DNA of 64,000 nt, from contig NZ_CP129964.1 of the NCBI RefSeq assembly GCF_030503675.1, forward strand, positions 682,001 to 746,000, given 5' to 3'. This stretch comes from Lutimonas zeaxanthinifaciens. Lineage in GTDB: Bacteria; Bacteroidota; Bacteroidia; Flavobacteriales; Flavobacteriaceae. Of the stretch, positions 46,201-54,841 are shown piece by piece; position 1 is the first letter of the stretch, and each line of letters begins with the position of its first letter. The notes beneath the pieces were generated by a model. That model was not told the DNA's origin. It did no database searches and worked only from the letters and a program-made list of their open reading frames with translations. The position numbers and the translations under genes are program-made.

Positions 46201-47298
46201 GGTATTTTCAAGTGTCGTTTCAAGGTTTACTTCTAAATCATTAAGAATTTTATTCTTGTTGTGTTCCATGGCCATATAACCGAAAAAGGAGATAACAAGC
46301 AGTATGATCAGGGTTCCGATCATTGTAATAATTCGAAATCTTCTTGAACCTATTTCGAGGACAATCTCTTCCTTGACAACTTTTTTGAAAAAATACTTGA
46401 TCGAATAATGTCCGATTATAAATAAAAGGGCAATAACGGCGATACTTTTAAAAATCAGATATGAAAAGTTAAAAGAATCATCTTCATCCAGGGATTCCGA
46501 TGCAACCCATTTTTCTCGTAAAGTTTTCATTTCATCCTGTGAGATGCTTTCAAGTCCTTTTTGAAGGATGCCGTGCAACACAGGGTTCCTTTTATGAACC
46601 GCTATATATAAAGGGGGAGAGTTCATTTTTTCCAACTGGACATCGGAGGAGATTTTCAGGTTTGGAATATAGTTTTCCTCCAGATAGTAGGAAACCACAC
46701 CGATGCTTTCCACAAACCCATCCAGCTCACCTGTAGAAACTTTGAGAAGGCCGTCTTTAATCGATTTTACCTCAACAGCATTGATCTCGGGATATTTACT
46801 TTCCAACTCAGCCGTGATGGAGAAGCCTTTAATAACCGCAATATTTTTATCCGTAAGATCGTGGATGGAGTTTATCGAATCATTGATGTTTGTGACTAAA
46901 ATGGAGGGTTGAAGATAATAACTTGATGTAAAGGCCATATATTCACTTCGTTCATCATCTTTAAAAACAGCAGGTAAAATCTGAATTTCATCGCGTTTAA
47001 ATAACTCGAGTAATTCATTCCACGTGTAGCCGTTTACAAACTCAATATTCATTCCTGCTTTCTCACTGATCATTGAGATCAGATCGATGGAGTATCCCGA
47101 AGGAAGATCCCCGTCGACAAAATCAAATGGAGGCCAATCCATTTCATTTGCTACATATACAGTGCGATGTTCCTCGATCCAGACGAGTTCTTCATTTGAC
47201 AATTCAAGAGATTTTTCCTGCGCTTTTATATCGTTTACCAATACAATGGTAAAAAGTATTGAAAGGAAATCAATTCTCAATGTTCTGAAAAGTTTCAT
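43219..47298 (-). CDS. Giant sensor: solute-binding, Cache, PAS-PAS, SpoIIE phosphatase, RsbW-like kinase
   Basis: The 1359-residue protein begins with a signal peptide. A periplasmic bacterial extracellular solute-binding domain (about 35-275, MDWPPFDFVDGDLPSGYSID) comes next, then two close membrane helices (about 285-350) and a periplasmic Cache-like domain (about 350-640). A further membrane helix, two PAS domains (about 705-830, 835-955) and a short coiled coil follow. The PP2C/SpoIIE phosphatase (from about 980) has GGDFYDF, GDVSGKG, TDGVSEA and FDDITV acids intact. The C-terminal HATPase (about 1215-1355) has ELLNNIISYAYND and IEDDGIPFNPF. It overlaps the STAS gene in ATGA and follows a porin gene by 30 bases. 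The ligand is unknown. Confidence 0.9.
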   Translation of the reverse strand: MKLFRTLRIDFLSILFTIVLVNDIKAQEKSLELSNEELVWIEEHRTVYVANEMDWPPFDFVDGDLPSGYSIDLISMISEKAGMNIEFVNGYTWNELLELFKRDEIQILPAVFKDDERSEYMAFTSSYYLQPSILVTNINDSINSIHDLTDKNIAVIKGFSITAELESKYPEINAVEVKSIKDGLLKVSTGELDGFVESIGVVSYYLEENYIPNLKISSDVQLEKMNSPPLYIAVHKRNPVLHGILQKGLESISQDEMKTLREKWVASESLDEDDSFNFSYLIFKSIAVIALLFIIGHYSIKYFFKKVVKEEIVLEIGSRRFRIITMIGTLIILLVISFFGYMAMEHNKNKILNDLEVNLETTLENTHERLKLWIDHHKLIVQEFGRDPILVKSANEILSIPIERDSLITSQALINLREFYRRHQDELQSVGFFIIDTNAVNLASSRDENIGLKNLIYKQRPELLEMVFEGNSVFVPPIESDVFLNGNLRKEIKPASIFFVSPVQNAEGKILAALAIRLDPSKGFSKVMQLTRIGRTGECYVFGEKGRLLSESRFKTDLRNLGLISYDYGDILQLEIRNPGGDMTTGFIPKVSRNDQPLTLMAADAIKGKSGTNMTGYRDYRGVMVYGSWLWDKNLRMGMASEIDITEGNSTYTTMRLTVLGVFGGVIILTILAILFSLELGEKANLALINAKGELENRVILRTKQLNKEKAFLKTLINAIPDIIFYKDTRKRYLGANLAFEKHMGLNINDLAGKTDLHILDKERAEKHLNSDDFVLKKGTSELFESVTILPNGKRIVVETLKTPYFSEDGKLAGLIGIGRDITDRKETEEKIRASENRFRSITSTAIDAIVSANKHGIIESWNPAATRIFGYTEEEALGQNLEIIIPEKYHKGHQEGMKRVLSGGEKRAIGHIVEMEGKKKDNTIFPVTLALSMWEGIDQMNFSGIIRDITKRKKNEALMMQANKRMEGELNVGKDIQMSMLPLTFPAFPNRKEIDIYADLIPAREVGGDFYDFNFLDENHICLAVGDVSGKGVPAALEMAVAKTLLKSNAANDRSTASILTQVNNEIAKDNDTYMFITVFIAILNTDNGKFVYSNAGHNPSYIIGKNRDITILDELHGPVIGAMEGMTYNESTLYLEKDDMVLAYTDGVSEAQNIHEEFYGVSRLTKLIKTGEYDSTRSLTDLIVKNVKHFEDGTEQFDDITVLAIQYLQDKERDSSEQTAIKIFNKISEMPKVIAHFEAFASQNDLTPKAIQKFNIVLDELLNNIISYAYNDYDDHIINIKFQLKYLRLIITIEDDGIPFNPFRNEAPDIKLSISERNLGGLGVHIVKNLVDEYHYIRQSNKNIINLIKYNVNTNSI

Positions 47299-47328
47299 TA
47301 CTGTAATTATTAGTTTCGTTTTATTATA

Positions 47329-48570
47329 TCAGAAATAGTATCCCAAATTTATGTTCAACCTTGAATTCCAATTTTGATCTCCAGGATGTGTTAATCCGAT
47401 CCCAGGCCCTCCTGAAAACCACATGTTCTGGCCGAAGATGTAGTCAAAATAGGCATACAATCCTCTTTTTATCAAGGTGGTTCCAATAACGATCTGTTTT
47501 GAGGTACTACCGAAATCTATTTTTGGTTTAACCATACTTGTATCGAGATAAAGCTTAATATTATCAAGGTATTTTCCATTTATATCAATCTGCCTGGCAA
47601 CATTCAAGGTATAGACATTGGCTTTAGAGCTCACCAGAAACGGAAACATAAAAGCTCCAAACTGAACAGTCTTATCACTTAGTCCTTCCGGATTTTTCGG
47701 ATTGAATTCATAATTGATCCATTGCAATTGAAAATTCCATTTTTTATAGAACATGTTGCCGTGTAATGCCAGGGCATGACGATCTCCTTTTTTTTCGGTT
47801 GTTTTATTATAGATCTGTCCTGTTTCTGCCGAGGCCCCCAAATTCATTAAAAAGTTATCATTTAGCTGCCATTTATAAACAGCCCTTAAATTAAACTGAT
47901 TGATTTCTTCATTTGTCTGAACCTCATCGGTGACCAGATCAAAAGAGTATCTTCCGTAACGTTCCGAATCCGTATATTCAGGATTCTTATAAAATGCGGC
48001 CTGAAGATTCCATTTCTCATTATCGTGAATCAGTTTTATTCCTGCGTCATAATCATCTTCAAATCCCAGATAATAGGTAGCATTGAACCAAAAACTATGA
48101 GAGGCATAAGGCAACATTCCAAAAGGAACCTGATGAATGCCAATTTGAAAAGAGGTATTTTCCGTAACATGGTAACCAAAATATCCTTGACGAATGGCAT
48201 TGAAATCACTATACCATCTAAACTCAACAAGAAAAAAAATGTCCTTATACGTTATGTCCGCGTCAATCCTGAACATTTCAAAACCGAAATCCCCCAATCT
48301 GTCTTTGTTTTGATCATCGTAATCTTTGTAAGCATAATTTAATCGAATTGCTCCTCCAAGGTTCAGTTCAGGAATTTGTTTTACGCTGTCCTTTTTTTTT
48401 TGATTCTTGGATTTTAACAGATCTTTTAAAAAGTTCGTCTTTACCTTATTTGAGGGCTCATAGAAAACTGTATCCACATCTATGGATTCAATTTGACTGA
48501 AGCTCTTACCATACCCTGCGATAATCAACACCCAAAAAAAGAAAATTTTAAATAATGACCATTTCATCAA
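47329..48570 (-). CDS. Outer-membrane porin, phosphate-selective porin O/P-like
   Basis: The 413-residue product has a signal peptide (about 1-25) and a Lys-rich linker, then a beta-barrel rich in alternating aromatic strands. It ends in the C-terminal aromatic motif NINLGYYF used for outer-membrane insertion. GYFGYHVTENTSFQIGIHQV and FGMLPYASHSFWFN resemble porin O/P family proteins. It lies upstream of the 1359-residue sensor on the same strand with a 30-base gap, so the two are likely co-transcribed, which could tie solute entry to sensing. Substrate specificity is not known. Confidence 0.8.
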   Translation of the reverse strand: MMKWSLFKIFFFWVLIIAGYGKSFSQIESIDVDTVFYEPSNKVKTNFLKDLLKSKNQKKKDSVKQIPELNLGGAIRLNYAYKDYDDQNKDRLGDFGFEMFRIDADITYKDIFFLVEFRWYSDFNAIRQGYFGYHVTENTSFQIGIHQVPFGMLPYASHSFWFNATYYLGFEDDYDAGIKLIHDNEKWNLQAAFYKNPEYTDSERYGRYSFDLVTDEVQTNEEINQFNLRAVYKWQLNDNFLMNLGASAETGQIYNKTTEKKGDRHALALHGNMFYKKWNFQLQWINYEFNPKNPEGLSDKTVQFGAFMFPFLVSSKANVYTLNVARQIDINGKYLDNIKLYLDTSMVKPKIDFGSTSKQIVIGTTLIKRGLYAYFDYIFGQNMWFSGGPGIGLTHPGDQNWNSRLNINLGYYF

Positions 48571-49027
48571 TCCAAATTATTAGGGATGCTCGTTATGGAT
48601 TTGCCGTATCTGTGATTTCCATTTTAATCCACAATTATTCTTTTTTAAAGAGACTTGTTGTTGGATTAAAATGTGGTAACAAAACCCAATTGAGTATATT
48701 CTTAACCTAATGGGTATTGAAGTTCATAATAAGTTTATCAAATTTTATTTTACAAAACCACTAAACAAGGACGTAGGTATCAGAATACTTTTCAAAAACC
48801 ATGTTTTTGTTATCGAATGAATTTTTCGGACTCTTTCACATGGTGGTATGTGCATATTATTTACTCTTATGTACTGTGTTCCAAACCATAATCGATGGAA
48901 GTTTGAGATTTATTTCCGATATTGTTGAGGACATTGTTATAAAAACCTCAGTTTAGGAAAGCATTAAACCAAAGAAATTAGTGATGTAATTTCTGGAAAT
49001 CTGAAAGATCAGAATTGAAAAATCAAC
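48571..49027. other. Divergent intergenic region, no gene seen
   Basis: This 457-base AT-rich region separates the divergent porin/sensor and kinase operons and must hold promoters for both. No TAnnTTTG box with good -33 spacing was found on either strand, and no coding frame is convincing. A weak inverted repeat TGAGG...CCTCA lies near 48924-48951, without a U-tract. Confidence 0.6.
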
Positions 49028-52000
49028 ATGAAACCTACCACCAAGCAAGAGAGAGACATATATAAAATATACGATACCTGGTTGCATAGCTATTTGAATG
49101 GTGATGTTGAAACCTATGATTCCTTTTTTGCCAATGATTACCATTTTATTGGTTCTACCAATAACGAAGAATTTCTCAACAGAAAGGAAACCACAAATTT
49201 TTTCAGAGATACTGCGGACCAGTTTTCAGGTAAAACTGAGTTAAGAAACGAAAAGAGGGTCATTGAAAAGTTTGGAGAACTGATCATCTTGACTCATGTT
49301 TTTGATGCCTGGTTTTTGAATGAGAATGAATGGACCTATTACGGACGGTTCAGATTTACCTCAACACTTCAGGAAAAAAAAGAGGGATGGCGCTTTATCT
49401 ACCAGCATTTTTCGACTACCGATTCTAAAACAGATGAAGGTGAAACCATTGGCTATGATAAAGTGAATGCCGAAAATCAGGAGTTAAGAGAAGCGATAAA
49501 AAGAAAAACCCTTGAACTTGAACAAAAGAATCGAAAACTTGAAATTGAATCGGCCCTTGAAAGGATTCGTTCCAGGGTAACAGCTATGACGAAGTCTTCG
49601 GATTTACTTGATATCGTTGTTTCTATGCGAGAAGAATTTACTCAGCTTGGTCACAGGGCGGATTATTTCTGGCATATGATGTGGCTGCCCGATAAATTTG
49701 AAAAAGCAATGACTTCTGGTGATGGCAGCAAGATTGGGATGATCATGGAACTACCAAGAGATTTTCATAGCTACTATGAAGGCATGGATGAATGGGAAGC
49801 CAGTGACGAACCTAGTATGATCTTAGCCTTGGAAGTTGAAGAGGCAGTCGATTATATTGATAAGATGATCACTTTGGGAAACTTTCAACAAGTAGATCCG
49901 AAAGCTCCTACCTTGGAGGATATCAGACATATTGGTGGCATAACCTTTGTTATGGCACGTACCACCCGCGGTGAAATTGGATATAGTTTACCAGGAGTTG
50001 TCAGGAACCCGCCAGAGGAGGATATTAAGATTTTAGAGCGATTTGCAGGTGTTTTCGATCTTGCCCACAGAAGATTTCTTGATTTACAAAATGCAGAAAG
50101 ACAGGCTCGAGAAGTTGAGATTGAATTGGCGCTGGAAAGAGTTAGATCAAGGTCAATGGGGATGCATGAAAGTGAGGAGCTTAGAGAGGTGATTAAGGTG
50201 ATATTTGAACAGATGGCCAAGTTGAATATCAATGCGGAACATGCTGGCATTGTTGTGGACTATGAACCAAAGAACGATTGGCATTTTTGGGTAGCCGAGA
50301 CTCAGGACATTCCTTCAAAGATTACTGTTCCCTATTTGGATTTGATTTGGGACAGGCAATTCACTGAGGCGAAAAAGAAGGGTGAAGATTTCTTTGCCAC
50401 GCAACTTGATTTTGAAGAAAAGAATGACTTTTACAAGGAATTACTGCCCCACATAAAAGGATTAACTAAAAAAGCACGTAACTTTTATTTTAAATGCCCC
50501 GGACTGGCCATATCAACTGTCGTACACGAAGATATCGGCCTGTACATTGAAAACTTCTCAGGCATACCATATTCAATTGATGAAAATTCGATCCTTAGGA
50601 GGTTTGGTAAGGTATTCCAACAAACGTATACTCGTTTTCTAGACTTACAAAAAGCGGAAGAACAAACAAGAGAATCGCAAATTGAAGCTGCCTTAGAGCG
50701 CGTAAGGGCAAGGACTATGGCCATGCAAAAAAGTGAAGAACTGGGTGAAACCGCAGAATTGTTATTTCAACAAGTCGAAGAATTAGGAATTGAGACCTGG
50801 ACCACCGGGTTTAATATATGGAATAAGGATAATAATTCTTTTGTTGACAGGGTCAGTCTTAAATATGGTTTTATTGAACCTTATGAAGTTGACTGTAAGG
50901 CCCATCCATTTTTTGCTGATTTAGCCAAAGCCAGGAACAGCGGAGAAGATTTTCATGTTTTTGAATTGGAAGGAACTTATCTTGAAGAGATTTATGCGAT
51001 CATGGCAGGTATGGCCAGGCTAAATTTTGAGAAAATAAAGGAATCAGGAATGACCTTGCCATCTCGTCAATTCAATCATTATGTGTTTGGTGAAGAGGTC
51101 AGTCTTATGTTCATTACTTTTGAACCCTGTCCTGAGGCCTGGGACATCTTTAAGCGATTTGGTAAGGTTTTTGAACAGACGTACACTCGTTTTCTTGACC
51201 TCCAAAAAGCGGAAGAACAGGCAAGAGAATCGCAAATTGAAGCCGCATTGGAACGAGTTCGCTCTAAGACGATGTCCATGCATAATAGTAAGGATATGGA
51301 GGATATTGTCGTTACTTTATTTGAAGAGGTTTTGAATTTAGGTCTTGACAGTTCCATGCGATGCGGGCTTGGAATTCTGGAAGGTCATGAAAGAATGGAA
51401 ACCCGATCTGTGAACGCGAGCCCTGACGGAAAAGTAGAGCTGAGAGTCGGAATGCTGAATATGAAAATTCATCCAATGCTGGTAGGTCTTAAAAAAGCAT
51501 GGGAAGATGGAGTTGAAGGATATTCTTACTATTATACAAAAAAAGATGTTCGAAAGTACTATGAGGCATTAAACAAAGAACCTGAATATCCTTTTAATGC
51601 AAATTTAGAAGCCCTTCCTGAACAGGAATATCATCAAAGTTACTTTTATTCTTCAGGAATTCTATTTGCTTTTTCAGAGAATCCTATTACAAAGGAATCA
51701 TCCGGAATTCTATCCAGATTTGCAGCAGTTTTTGGTCAGACGTACAGAAGGTATTTGGACCTTCAGAAAGCCGAGGAACAATCGAGAGAGGCACAAATAG
51801 AACTTGCGCTGGAACGTGTCAGGAACAGAGCAATGACCATGATGAACTCAGATGAACTTGGTGATCTTATCATCACCGTTTTTAAGGAATTACAAGGACT
51901 TGATATGGAGTTGACCCGTTGTCTTTTGTGGATTTTCAATAAAGAGGATGAATCTGCAGTGGCATGGATGACAAATTCAGAAGACCCTGATCGTGCGGAT

Positions 52001-54820
52001 CATTATCGCGTACCTTATCATAATCATCCTGCTTATAAAAATTACATCAAAAACTGGAAACTTCAGTTGGCCGAATGGGAATACGATCTAAAGGGAAAGA
52101 ACAAAGATAACTGGGATGAAATTCTGGTTGAAGGGTTTTTCAAAAAATTGCCAAGAAAAGTGAAGAATGCAATGAAGGCTCCTAAGCAGATTATCCTTTC
52201 GGGTTCCTTTAATAAATACGGATTGATACAAACGGCTGGTCTGGAGCCCTTGTCCACAGAAAACAAAGGAATTTTAAAGCGTTTCAGCCAGGTCTTTGAA
52301 CAAAATTACAATCGTTTTCTTGACCTTAAAAAAGCGGAAAAACAAGCGCGTGAGGCACAGATTGAAGCGGCGCTGGAAAAAGTTAGAGCTCGAACCATGG
52401 CTATGCAGTCAAGTCAAGAGCTCCAGGATGCGGCTAATTTATTGTTTTTGGAAGTACAAGGTTTAGGAATTAATGCATGGAGCGCCGGATATAATATTGT
52501 TAATGAACGTAAAACTCAAAGCGAGTGCTGGATGAGCAGCGAAGGGGAGTTGCAAGATCCTTTTCCTCTGTATTTTACTAAAGAGGCTTCATTTAAAGCC
52601 ATGGGGAAATTCTTAAAAAGTGAGGATACTTTTTTTGTTCAGGAATTAAAGGGCAAGGCATTGGAGAGGCATTATAATTATATGAGATCTTTACCGGAAC
52701 TAAAGGAGACCTTTCAGCACCTGGATGATGCTGGCCTTTCTTTGCCAACCTATCAGATCAATCATCTCTGTAAATTCAGCAAAGGCTTTTTATTGTTTAT
52801 CACATATGAAAAAGACCCTGATGCCCATGAAATATTTAGGCGTTTTACCAATGTTTTTGAACAGACCTACACAAGGTTCCAGGATCTTCAAAAAGCGGAG
52901 AATCAGTCAAAAGAGGCACAGATAGAACTGGCCCTTGAAAGAGTCAGGGCGAGTACCATGGCAATGCATGAAAGTAAACAACTCGCTGAGACCGCACAGG
53001 TTTTGTTTGAGCAATTTGATCTCTTGGGAGTCATTCCTGATCGTATTAGTATTGCCATCTATAACGAGGACAAAAGATTGTTTGAATTATGGGCTACAGA
53101 CCAAAACGGAATCCTTGTAGATCATGTACATGATTTTTCAATTGACGAACCTACTTGTATGTCTAAAACTTACAAGGCATGGAAAAAAGGGGAGGAGTCA
53201 TTCGTGGTAGACCTTCAGGGAAAAGAATTAGAAGAATGGGTGCAATTTGTCAGAGAAGATACTCAGATGGAAATAGATGCATCTCAGTTCCGGGGAAGAA
53301 GGGTACAACATTCGGCCTTTTTCTCAAATGGCTACTTAATGTTGAGCTCTCATGAGCCAATTCCCGAGGAAATGATGAAACTATTGCTACGCTTTGCAAA
53401 AGTTTTTGAGCAAACCTACACACGTTTCCTTGATCTGCAAAAAGCCGAATTACAGGCACGGGAGGCTATTAAACATGCCTCAGTTGACAGGGTCAGGGCA
53501 GAAATTGCCTCTATGCGGACCACAAAGGATCTGAAAAGGATAACACCTTTGATCTGGAATGAATTAAATACTCTCAATGTTCCTTTTATCCGATGTGGCG
53601 TTTTTATCATGAACGAAGAAGAGCAAATGGTTCAAACGTATTTATCTACTCCTGACGGAAAGGCTATCGCCTCTTTCGATCTGCCATTTGATGATACAAA
53701 ACCTCTTACTGAATTGTTACCTCACTGGAGGAAGAAAGAAATGTATACAGATTTTTGGGATGAATCAGCCTTTATTGAATCGACAAAAATTTTAATGAAT
53801 CGAGGAGCTATATCATCCAAAGAAAATTATACCACAGAAAATCGACCTACAAACTTACATCTCCATTTCCTTCCTTTTCTGCAAGGGATGTTGTATGTGG
53901 GGAGTGAAGTACCTTTAAACAAGGATGAATTAAATTTGGCACATAACCTTGCAGACGCCTTTTCAACAGCCTATTCCCGATATGATGACTTTAAGAAACT
54001 CGAGTTGGCGAATAAAAAAATAGAAAAAACACTGGTCGATCTTAAACAAACACAAGCACAGTTGATTCAGTCCGAAAAAATGGCCTCTTTGGGTGAGTTG
54101 ACTGCTGGAATTGCACATGAGATCCAAAATCCATTGAACTTTGTCAATAATTTCTCGGAGGTAAGTCATGAACTTTTGACTGAAATGATAGAGGAACTTG
54201 ATAATGGAGATTTGGAAGAGGTTCGGGAAATCACGAAGGATATCGAGCAAAATCTGGAAAAGATAAATCATCATGGACATCGGGCCAGTGATATTGTGAA
54301 GGGAATGCTTCAGCATAGCAGGAGTAGCAGCGGAGAAAAGGAACTTATTGATATCAATGCCCTGGCTGATGAATATTTAAGGCTGGCTTATCACGGATTG
54401 AGAGCAAAGGACAAATCTTTTAATTCAAGAATGGAAACCGATTTAGAGGAAAATCTGGAGAAAATTAAAGTTGTTCCTCAGGAGATTGGCAGGGTAATTC
54501 TTAACCTGATCACCAATGCATTTCATACTGTTTCTGAGAAGAAAAAAGCATCTGCTGAACCATATGACCCAATCGTCAGAGTAAGCACTAAAAAGGTGGG
54601 TAAAGCTATTGAGATTGTTGTGAAAGACAATGGAAATGGGATACCAAAGAAAGTGCAGGATAAAATATTTCAACCCTTTTTTACGACGAAACCCACCGGA
54701 CAGGGAACAGGTTTGGGCCTATCTTTAAGTTATGATATTGTGAAAGCTCACGGGGGAGAATTAACGGTTGAATCAAGCGAGAAAGAAGGAACTGAATTAA
54801 AAATAATTTTACCGATCTAA
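49028..54820 (+). CDS. Giant cytoplasmic histidine kinase with SnoaL-like domain and eight tandem sensor modules
   Basis: The 1930-residue protein has no signal peptide or membrane helix. Residues 1-135 look like a SnoaL/NTF2-like domain (IYDTWLHSYLNGDVETYDSF). Eight modules with a period of about 187 residues follow, each opening with a helix of the type IEAALERVRxRTMAM (anchor alanines near 176, 368, 555, 740, 927, 1115, 1302, 1484). Each continues into a GAF-like alpha/beta region and closes with FEQTYTRFLDLQKAE. The transmitter has H1697 in IAHEIQNPLNF, the N box NLITNAFH, DNGNG and TTKPTGQGTGLGLSL. It heads a five-gene operon. The ligands are unknown. Confidence 0.9.
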   Translation: MKPTTKQERDIYKIYDTWLHSYLNGDVETYDSFFANDYHFIGSTNNEEFLNRKETTNFFRDTADQFSGKTELRNEKRVIEKFGELIILTHVFDAWFLNENEWTYYGRFRFTSTLQEKKEGWRFIYQHFSTTDSKTDEGETIGYDKVNAENQELREAIKRKTLELEQKNRKLEIESALERIRSRVTAMTKSSDLLDIVVSMREEFTQLGHRADYFWHMMWLPDKFEKAMTSGDGSKIGMIMELPRDFHSYYEGMDEWEASDEPSMILALEVEEAVDYIDKMITLGNFQQVDPKAPTLEDIRHIGGITFVMARTTRGEIGYSLPGVVRNPPEEDIKILERFAGVFDLAHRRFLDLQNAERQAREVEIELALERVRSRSMGMHESEELREVIKVIFEQMAKLNINAEHAGIVVDYEPKNDWHFWVAETQDIPSKITVPYLDLIWDRQFTEAKKKGEDFFATQLDFEEKNDFYKELLPHIKGLTKKARNFYFKCPGLAISTVVHEDIGLYIENFSGIPYSIDENSILRRFGKVFQQTYTRFLDLQKAEEQTRESQIEAALERVRARTMAMQKSEELGETAELLFQQVEELGIETWTTGFNIWNKDNNSFVDRVSLKYGFIEPYEVDCKAHPFFADLAKARNSGEDFHVFELEGTYLEEIYAIMAGMARLNFEKIKESGMTLPSRQFNHYVFGEEVSLMFITFEPCPEAWDIFKRFGKVFEQTYTRFLDLQKAEEQARESQIEAALERVRSKTMSMHNSKDMEDIVVTLFEEVLNLGLDSSMRCGLGILEGHERMETRSVNASPDGKVELRVGMLNMKIHPMLVGLKKAWEDGVEGYSYYYTKKDVRKYYEALNKEPEYPFNANLEALPEQEYHQSYFYSSGILFAFSENPITKESSGILSRFAAVFGQTYRRYLDLQKAEEQSREAQIELALERVRNRAMTMMNSDELGDLIITVFKELQGLDMELTRCLLWIFNKEDESAVAWMTNSEDPDRADHYRVPYHNHPAYKNYIKNWKLQLAEWEYDLKGKNKDNWDEILVEGFFKKLPRKVKNAMKAPKQIILSGSFNKYGLIQTAGLEPLSTENKGILKRFSQVFEQNYNRFLDLKKAEKQAREAQIEAALEKVRARTMAMQSSQELQDAANLLFLEVQGLGINAWSAGYNIVNERKTQSECWMSSEGELQDPFPLYFTKEASFKAMGKFLKSEDTFFVQELKGKALERHYNYMRSLPELKETFQHLDDAGLSLPTYQINHLCKFSKGFLLFITYEKDPDAHEIFRRFTNVFEQTYTRFQDLQKAENQSKEAQIELALERVRASTMAMHESKQLAETAQVLFEQFDLLGVIPDRISIAIYNEDKRLFELWATDQNGILVDHVHDFSIDEPTCMSKTYKAWKKGEESFVVDLQGKELEEWVQFVREDTQMEIDASQFRGRRVQHSAFFSNGYLMLSSHEPIPEEMMKLLLRFAKVFEQTYTRFLDLQKAELQAREAIKHASVDRVRAEIASMRTTKDLKRITPLIWNELNTLNVPFIRCGVFIMNEEEQMVQTYLSTPDGKAIASFDLPFDDTKPLTELLPHWRKKEMYTDFWDESAFIESTKILMNRGAISSKENYTTENRPTNLHLHFLPFLQGMLYVGSEVPLNKDELNLAHNLADAFSTAYSRYDDFKKLELANKKIEKTLVDLKQTQAQLIQSEKMASLGELTAGIAHEIQNPLNFVNNFSEVSHELLTEMIEELDNGDLEEVREITKDIEQNLEKINHHGHRASDIVKGMLQHSRSSSGEKELIDINALADEYLRLAYHGLRAKDKSFNSRMETDLEENLEKIKVVPQEIGRVILNLITNAFHTVSEKKKASAEPYDPIVRVSTKKVGKAIEIVVKDNGNGIPKKVQDKIFQPFFTTKPTGQGTGLGLSLSYDIVKAHGGELTVESSEKEGTELKIILPI

Positions 54821-54841
54821 ACTGAACCTAAAAGAAAATTA

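Noticed and set aside
49553-53500. Repeats in the giant kinase as CRISPR or assembly duplication
   Set aside because: The period is about 560 bases, copies are in frame, divergent in sequence and protein-like, so they are true domain repeats.
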